Shown here: positions 6,594-10,252 of the stretch, one piece after another
How the letters are laid out: each line of letters opens with the position of its first letter
How positions within the stretch are numbered: position 1 is the stretch's first letter
Assembly: GCA_036556085.1 (NCBI GenBank)
Contig: DATBKE010000002.1
Location: 1-10,252, forward strand
Direction of reading: 5' to 3'
Length of the DNA stretch: 10,252 nucleotides
Origin: JACCTH01 sp036556085
GTDB lineage: Bacteria > Actinomycetota > Acidimicrobiia > Spongiisociales > ZC4RG35
Program-made: the position numbers and the translations under genes
Notes under the pieces: model-generated
Told to the model about the DNA's origin: nothing
Database searches by the model: none
What the model saw: only the letters and a program-made list of their open reading frames with translations

Positions 6594-7957
6594 TCCCCAA
6601 TAAAGACGGTCTTGAACTCGCTGTACTGCTCAAGGGCGGCCATACCTTGCTCGCGCCCGAAGCCCGACTGCTTGACACCACCAAACGGAGCCTCGATATG
6701 AACGCTCGACGACGAATTGATCGAGATCATCCCGGTCTCGATCGCCTTGGCCACCCGCAAAGCCCGACCAATGTCTCGGGTCCAGAGCGATCCTGAGAGC
6801 CCGTAAATGGAATCGTTGGCCAGTCGAACTGCCTCTTCTTCGTTGTCGAAGGGGATGATGCCGACCACCGGCCCGAAGATCTCGTCCTGCATCACCCTCA
6901 TCTTTGTGTCGACGTCGAGCATCACCGCCGGAGTCAGAAAGTTTCCGGGCAGATCAGGCTGCTCGCCTCCCACCGCAACGGTGGCTCCTTCCCCCCGACC
7001 GATGTCGAGGTATTCCGCGACTTTCTCGCGATGGGTGGCAGTGATGAGCGGGCCCATTTCGGTTTGCTCGAGGCTGGGATCACCGAGGTTGATTGCCCTG
7101 GTGGCCGCAACGAAGCGCTCCACCACCTCGGAGTAGACACCACGCTCGACGAGCATCCGGCTTCGGGCGCAGCAGTCCTGACCGGCGTTGTCGTACACGG
7201 ACCAGAGGGAAGAGGCGACGCAAGCATCGAGATCGGCATCTGCAAAGACGACGTTCGCCGACTTACCTCCCAGCTCCAGCGACACGCGCTTGATGGTGGC
7301 CGCCGCCGCCTCCATCACCCGCCGACCGACCTCGGTCGAGCCCGTGAACGAGATCTTAGAAACCAAAGGATGGTTGATAAGGGCCTCGCCGGCCACGGAG
7401 CCCTGCCCGGTGACAACATTCAAGACTCCATCGGGGAGCCCTGCCTCGAGCGCCAGTTCGACCAGAGCGAGAGCAGAAAGCGGTGTCACTTCTGCTGGCT
7501 TCAAGACGACGGTGTTTCCCATCGCCAGGGCGGGAGCAACCTTCCAGCTGCCGATCACCATCGGAAAGTTCCACGGCACGATCGCTGCGCAGACCCCGAT
7601 GGGATGGCGCCACGTGAGGAGGGTGCCTCGGGCATTACCAGGAATGGTCTGGCCCCCGAATTTGTCGGTGACACCGGCATAGAAGTCGAAGGTGGCGGCG
7701 ACGGCCCCGATCTCGCCGCGAGCCGCGCTGATCGGTTTTCCGGTGTTCAGCGATTCGAGCCTCGCCAGCCGTTCGTGATCACGCCGGATTAAGTCACCAA
7801 GCCGCCTGAGGATGTCGCGGCGCTCCCGTACCGAGGAGCGGCTCCAGGCCCGAAACGCAACCCAGGCGCGCTGCACGGCTACGTCGACTTCAGCCGGACC
7901 GAAGGCCGGGACCTCCTCGATTGCCTCGGCCGTAGCCGGATTGAGCAGGACAGTCAT
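6590..7957 (-). CDS. NAD(P)+-dependent aldehyde dehydrogenase, probably for an amino- or amide-type aldehyde
   Basis: This 455-residue ALDH-superfamily enzyme oxidises an aldehyde to the acid. Visible are PWNFP (128-132, Asn130), KPAE (Lys153, cofactor), FTGSTEVG (204-211, Rossmann loop), LELGGK with general base Glu228, the nucleophile Cys262 in GQDCCARSR, and EIFGP (359-363). The sequence resembles the betaine/aminobutyraldehyde group (ALDH9-like) more than other classes, but the substrate cannot be read off. I start at ATG 7957 (MTVLLNPATAEA), overlapping the TGA of the MerB-like gene as TGATG; GTG 7960 is also possible. A longer start at 8131 would sit out of frame inside the upstream gene. 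The protein lacks the usual 20-30-residue N-terminal strand before NPAT. The coupled GATase and nearby amt-PII point to amine or polyamine breakdown (inference). Confidence 0.93.
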   Translation of the reverse strand: MTVLLNPATAEAIEEVPAFGPAEVDVAVQRAWVAFRAWSRSSVRERRDILRRLGDLIRRDHERLARLESLNTGKPISAARGEIGAVAATFDFYAGVTDKFGGQTIPGNARGTLLTWRHPIGVCAAIVPWNFPMVIGSWKVAPALAMGNTVVLKPAEVTPLSALALVELALEAGLPDGVLNVVTGQGSVAGEALINHPLVSKISFTGSTEVGRRVMEAAAATIKRVSLELGGKSANVVFADADLDACVASSLWSVYDNAGQDCCARSRMLVERGVYSEVVERFVAATRAINLGDPSLEQTEMGPLITATHREKVAEYLDIGRGEGATVAVGGEQPDLPGNFLTPAVMLDVDTKMRVMQDEIFGPVVGIIPFDNEEEAVRLANDSIYGLSGSLWTRDIGRALRVAKAIETGMISINSSSSVHIEAPFGGVKQSGFGREQGMAALEQYSEFKTVFIGE

Positions 7958-8616
7958 CACCCGAGATCCCAAAACGGGCCTATCAGCCCGAGGTCCTCGA
8001 GGATTCTCTGGTTCTGCTCTCGGGTGTGAGGCTTCCAATCGGTCGCCAACCGATCCCCCCACCATGCCGTCGCGAGATCGGAAAGCTCGGAGGTAGAGAG
8101 AGTCGCCCCCCGCAGCCTCCCCCCCAGCCACCGGTTCAAATGTTCCTCCGACCGGAAGAGCAGCATCGTCCCTCAGGTATGGGTGATGTCATTCCACCAC
8201 TGAGCCGCTGGCATGAGCACATGAAAAACCGAAGCCAGGTCATCAGGAACGCCCGCGGTGACCGATAGCTGAATCGGATCGGAGCAGTCCGGGCACACAG
8301 TCTCGATGACCGAATCAACCCCCAGGGCAGCTCCGATTCCGAAGGCATCCCAGGCACAGTTGCCAAACCAAATGCGATCCCCTGCATAGACCCTGAAGTC
8401 GGTGGCCTGCGCAGCAAAGGGGTTGGCCATCAGCAATTCGGTGGTCCCTTCGTCGAGGACGAGAGCGTGAGCCTCATGCAGCCGTCGCCATCCATCGCGA
8501 ACTGCGTCTACCGGCTGACCCCGAGCCGCCGCCAACTCGTCAATCGAGGGGGCGCGACCGAGTTCGACGAAGAGTTGATAAGTGGCGTTTCTGAGCTCGA
8601 GATCGGATTGATCCAA
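7957..8616 (-). CDS. MerB-like (alkylmercury lyase family) protein with in-frame UGA, candidate selenoprotein
   Basis: Read through one TGA, this is a 219-residue protein of the organomercurial-lyase (MerB) family. The N-terminal part is helical and HTH-like (about 10-50), followed by LLMANPFAAQATDFRVYAG (about 61-79), NCAWDAFGI with Cys87 and Asp90, a Cys at 108, then ITHT-Sec148-GTMLLFRSEEHLNRW. MerB of plasmid R831b uses Cys96, Asp99 and Cys159 and has Cys117. The spacings agree: 3 vs 3, 21 vs 21, 61 vs 63. Sec would thus replace the second catalytic Cys. After the UGA the frame stays open for 71 codons of family sequence and meets the dehydrogenase start as TGATG. MerB proteins break C-Hg bonds; many actinobacterial homologues have untested function, so an organomercurial substrate is not assured. 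Start TTG 8616 lies 7 nt after TAGGAT (leaderless); no ATG or GTG lies further up. A nonsense mutation is the alternative. Confidence 0.82.
8144..8159 (-). promoter_or_regulatory. SECIS-like hairpin of the MerB-like gene
   Basis: On the coding strand, arms TCTTCC and GGAGGA pair over 6 bp (one U-G) around the tetraloop GGTC. GGUC is the loop of the E. coli fdhF SECIS. The loop starts 20 nt after the UGA, against 19 in fdhF. Two more pairs extend the stem beyond one mismatch. The hairpin encodes LLFRSEE, so it also has to satisfy the protein sequence. Confidence 0.75.
8173..8175 (-). other. In-frame UGA, proposed Sec148 of the MerB-like protein
   Basis: The TGA falls between ITHT and GTMLLFRSEEH, the place of MerB's catalytic Cys159. 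The frame is open and family-like on both sides. A SECIS-like hairpin follows at the standard distance, and the window has an independent Sec gene, so the host probably decodes UGA. Confidence 0.8.
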
Positions 8617-8623
8617 GCCCTCG

Positions 8624-8629
8624 ATCCTA
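8624..8629 (-). promoter_or_regulatory. -10 element of the MerB-like/ALDH/GATase operon
   Basis: TAGGAT on the minus strand ends exactly 7 nt before the TTG at 8616. The same spacing is seen for both divergent promoters near 5700. The -35 region (about GAGTCC) is weak, as in activator-dependent promoters, and lies within the nested inverted repeat. Confidence 0.45.
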
Positions 8630-8640
8630 GGACGAGACAG

Positions 8641-8682
8641 CTGCGCGGACTCTTCCGTACCGGAACCGGGAAATCCGCGCAG
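8641..8682. repeat. Nested inverted repeat between the MerB-like gene and amt
   Basis: The outer arms CTGCGCGGA (8641-8649) and TCCGCGCAG (8674-8682) are perfect 9-bp inverse complements. Inside lies TTCCG-TAC-CGGAA (8653-8665), a second perfect 5-bp repeat. It overlaps the predicted -35 of the operon and lies just left of the GlnR-like box. It is more likely a protein-binding site than an RNA hairpin if the operon starts leaderless. No T-run follows on either strand. Confidence 0.6.
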
Positions 8683-8687
8683 AAGGT

Positions 8688-8714
8688 TTAACCGCGAGGA
8701 AACGCTCTCGAAAC
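8688..8714 (+). promoter_or_regulatory. GlnR-like nitrogen-control box upstream of amt
   Basis: Three five-base units are spaced at exactly 11 bp: TTAAC (8688-8692), GAAAC (8699-8703) and GAAAC (8710-8714), each with a 6-base gap. Actinomycete GlnR sites follow gTnAC-n6-GaAAC, and amt-glnK promoters are classic targets. The units end 15 bp before the -10-like TATCGT, a fitting place for an activator. The first unit has T for the consensus G. Confidence 0.65.
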
Positions 8715-8729
8715 ACTTCGGGCTGAACG

Positions 8730-8735
8730 TATCGT
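8730..8735 (+). promoter_or_regulatory. Possible -10 element of amt
   Basis: TATCGT fits TAnnnT and would start transcription near 8742, leaving a short leader that contains the ribosome site at 8746-8751. No -35 match is present; the GlnR-like units occupy that place. Confidence 0.4.
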
Positions 8736-8745
8736 CTCCCGATTC

Positions 8746-8751
8746 GAGGAG
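8746..8751 (+). promoter_or_regulatory. Ribosome binding site of amt
   Basis: GAGGAG lies 5 bases before the GTG at 8757 and decides this start. It is the clearest Shine-Dalgarno in the window, in contrast to the leaderless-type genes. Confidence 0.8.
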
Positions 8752-8756
8752 ACGAG

Positions 8757-9953
8757 GTGAGCGAAGGAACCATTGCCTGGCTCTTGATCAGCTCCGCGCT
8801 GGTGCTGTTCATGACCCCCGGGCTGGCTCTTTTCTATGGGGGAATGGTCCGGTCGAAAAACGTTCTCAACATGCTGATGAAGAACTTCTTCACGATTGCG
8901 ATCGTGACCGTGGTCTGGACCGTGATCGGTTACACGTTGGCCTTCGGCACCGACGTTGGCGGGTTTATCGGAGGATTGGATTTCTTCGCTTTGCGAGGAG
9001 TCGAGGGCGACAGTCTGCTCTTCATGGTGTTCCAGATGATGTTCGCCATCATCACCCCGGCCCTCATCTCGGGGGCGGTGGCGGAACGCATGAAGTTCTC
9101 CGCCTGGGTCTTGTTCACGACTTTGTGGGCATTGATCATCTATCCGATCGTCGCCCATTGGGGATTCGCCGCTGAGGGGTGGCTCTTCGCTTGGGGGGTC
9201 CGTGACTTCGCCGGAGGACTCGTGGTCCACATCAACGCCGGGATTGCCGCCCTAGCCCTGGTCTTTGCCCTCGGACCCCGGCGCGGGTTCGGAGCAGAGG
9301 TGATGCGCCCCCACTCCCTGCCCCTCACCCTGCTCGGGACCGGCATCCTCTGGTTCGGCTGGTTCGGCTTCAACGCCGGCTCCGCCCTCGCCGCCGATGG
9401 AATCGCGATCAGTGCCTTTGTCACCACTCAAATCGCCGCCTCGGTAGCCGCCCTGGGCTGGGTAGTCGCCGAGTGGATGAAGAACGGAAAACCCACGACT
9501 CTGGGCGCCGCCTCCGGCGCCGTGGCGGGGTTGGTTGCCATCACCCCCGGCGCCGGTTTCGTGTCACCAATGTCGGCGATTGTCATCGGGGCCGTAGCCG
9601 GATACCTCTGCTTTTTGGCAGTGAGTCTCAAGTTCCGTTTTGGCTACGACGACTCCCTCGACGTCGTTGGCGTCCACCTCGTCGGTGGCATCGTGGGCTC
9701 GGTCCTCCTCGGGGTGTTCGCCGAGAGCCGGATCAACCCGGCCGTGCCCGAAGGCCTGCTCTTCGGCGGGGCGAGCTTCTTTTTCAAACAAGTCGCGGCC
9801 GTGCTGGCGGTGATCGCCTTCACGTTCATCGCCTCGTACCTGCTGGCTCGAATTGTCAAGGCCATCACCGGCCTCAGGGTCGAGGAGAATCAAGAAACCG
9901 AAGGCCTCGACATCTCGCTCCACGAAGAGCGGGGTTACGTGTTCTCGGAATAG
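8757..9953 (+). CDS. amt: Ammonium transporter of the Amt family
   Basis: This 398-residue inner-membrane channel-type transporter takes up ammonium and works as a trimer. It begins directly at the first membrane helix, with TPGLALFYGGMVRSKNVLN (20-38) as the Amt signature; E. coli AmtB has an additional signal peptide that is absent here. FQMMFAIITPALISGAVAER (92-111) carries the Phe gate. RDFAGGLVVHINAG has Asp150 and the pore His158, and GVHLVGGIVGS has the second pore His307, matching AmtB Asp160, His168 and His318. About eleven helices are expected. The C-terminal tail (GLRVEENQETEGLDISLHEE) is the conserved segment that contacts PII. The start is GTG with a strong GAGGAG. A GlnR-like box lies 43 bp upstream, and a PII gene follows after 9 bp, so nitrogen-limited expression is likely. 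Confidence 0.97.
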   Translation: MSEGTIAWLLISSALVLFMTPGLALFYGGMVRSKNVLNMLMKNFFTIAIVTVVWTVIGYTLAFGTDVGGFIGGLDFFALRGVEGDSLLFMVFQMMFAIITPALISGAVAERMKFSAWVLFTTLWALIIYPIVAHWGFAAEGWLFAWGVRDFAGGLVVHINAGIAALALVFALGPRRGFGAEVMRPHSLPLTLLGTGILWFGWFGFNAGSALAADGIAISAFVTTQIAASVAALGWVVAEWMKNGKPTTLGAASGAVAGLVAITPGAGFVSPMSAIVIGAVAGYLCFLAVSLKFRFGYDDSLDVVGVHLVGGIVGSVLLGVFAESRINPAVPEGLLFGGASFFFKQVAAVLAVIAFTFIASYLLARIVKAITGLRVEENQETEGLDISLHEERGYVFSE

Positions 9954-9962
9954 GAGAGTCTC

Positions 9963-10252
9963 TTGAAGCTGATCATTGCGTACGTCAAGCCCTTCAAACT
10001 CGAGGAGGTGAAGGACGCTTTGCGAGAGGTGGGAGTCACCGGGATGTCGGTCGGAGAGGTCCGGGGCTTCGGCCGCCAGTCGGGACAGACCGAGGTTTAT
10101 CGGGGAGCTGAATACAAGGTGGAATTCGTTCCCAAGACCCGCATCGAGCTGGCGGTGGGAGATGAGGACGTCGAAGCGGTGGTGGCGACGATCGAAGGTG
10201 CCGCCCGCACCGGCGACATTGGAGACGGCAAAGTCATCGTTGTTCCCATCGA
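9963..10252 (+). CDS. glnK: PII nitrogen regulatory protein (GlnB/GlnK), 3' end outside window
   Basis: PII proteins bind ATP/ADP and 2-oxoglutarate and block Amt when nitrogen is plentiful. The 96 codons present cover most of the usual 112: MKLIIAYVKPFKLEEVKDAL at the N-terminus, the T-loop with Tyr46 and Tyr51 in VYRGAEY, and RTGDIGDGKVIV (82-93) of the nucleotide-binding B-loop. Tyr51 is the residue uridylylated in proteobacteria and adenylylated in actinobacteria. The start is TTG 9963 with AGGAGAG (9952-9958), which overlaps the amt stop; the gene is in one operon with amt. Pairing with amt favours the GlnK name over GlnB, but sequence alone does not settle it. Confidence 0.95.
   Translation, partial: MKLIIAYVKPFKLEEVKDALREVGVTGMSVGEVRGFGRQSGQTEVYRGAEYKVEFVPKTRIELAVGDEDVEAVVATIEGAARTGDIGDGKVIVVPI

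Noticed and set aside
7957..8131. N-terminal extension of the aldehyde dehydrogenase to an upstream start at 8131
   Set aside because: The added 58 residues are low in family character and run out of frame through the conserved C-terminal part of the MerB-like gene; ATG 7957 with the TGATG overlap is better.
7957..8175. Reading the MerB-like gene as two separate genes or as a pseudogene broken by a stop
   Set aside because: Both parts are in the same frame and belong to one family fold, the TGA falls on the catalytic Cys position, a SECIS-like hairpin follows, and no other disruption is present. A fresh nonsense mutation cannot be fully excluded.

Overview
The window looks like a chromosomal stretch of a GC-rich bacterium, most likely an actinomycete-type organism (Actinomycetota; an acidimicrobial lineage is a guess). 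The reasons are high GC in third codon positions, GTG and TTG starts, several starts placed 5-7 nt behind a TAnnnT -10 element (leaderless or nearly so), and a GlnR-like nitrogen box in front of an amt-PII operon. The organism appears to use selenocysteine (Sec): two genes here carry an in-frame TGA that makes sense only as Sec, each followed by a bacterial-type SECIS hairpin at the expected distance.

Left part (1-5131, minus strand): the catalytic subunit of a Tat-exported, molybdenum/tungsten bis-MGD, Sec-containing formate dehydrogenase, cut by the left edge, lies downstream of a complete ClpB disaggregase gene. The clpB upstream region holds a perfect 17-bp palindrome next to a -10-like element.

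Middle part (5211-5922): an HxlR-family regulator (minus) and a 63-codon unknown gene (plus) diverge from a 58-bp spacer. Its 8-bp inverted repeat covers both predicted -35 elements, and both genes appear to start leaderless. A third copy of the operator half-site lies within the small gene's first codons.

Right part (5919-8616, minus strand): three tightly coupled genes, read from right to left. They are a MerB-like (organomercurial-lyase family) protein with an in-frame UGA exactly where MerB has its second catalytic cysteine, an aldehyde dehydrogenase (TGATG overlap), and a class I glutamine-amidotransferase-like protein (GTGA overlap). The UGA has usually to be read as a stop by gene callers, which would split this gene in two. 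I read it as one 219-residue selenoprotein with Cys87, Asp90 and Sec148 in the places of MerB Cys96, Asp99 and Cys159.

Diverging from this operon is amt-glnB/K (8757 to the right edge), for ammonium uptake and PII signalling. The shared 140-bp intergenic region carries a GlnR-like triple repeat (TTAAC-n6-GAAAC-n6-GAAAC) and a nested inverted repeat. The aldehyde dehydrogenase and amidotransferase beside amt-PII suggest amine or polyamine nitrogen metabolism under nitrogen control (inference). How the Sec MerB-like protein fits is open and is the most interesting question in the window. No RNA genes, CRISPR arrays or insertion sequences were seen, and no gene-free stretch exceeds about 140 bp.
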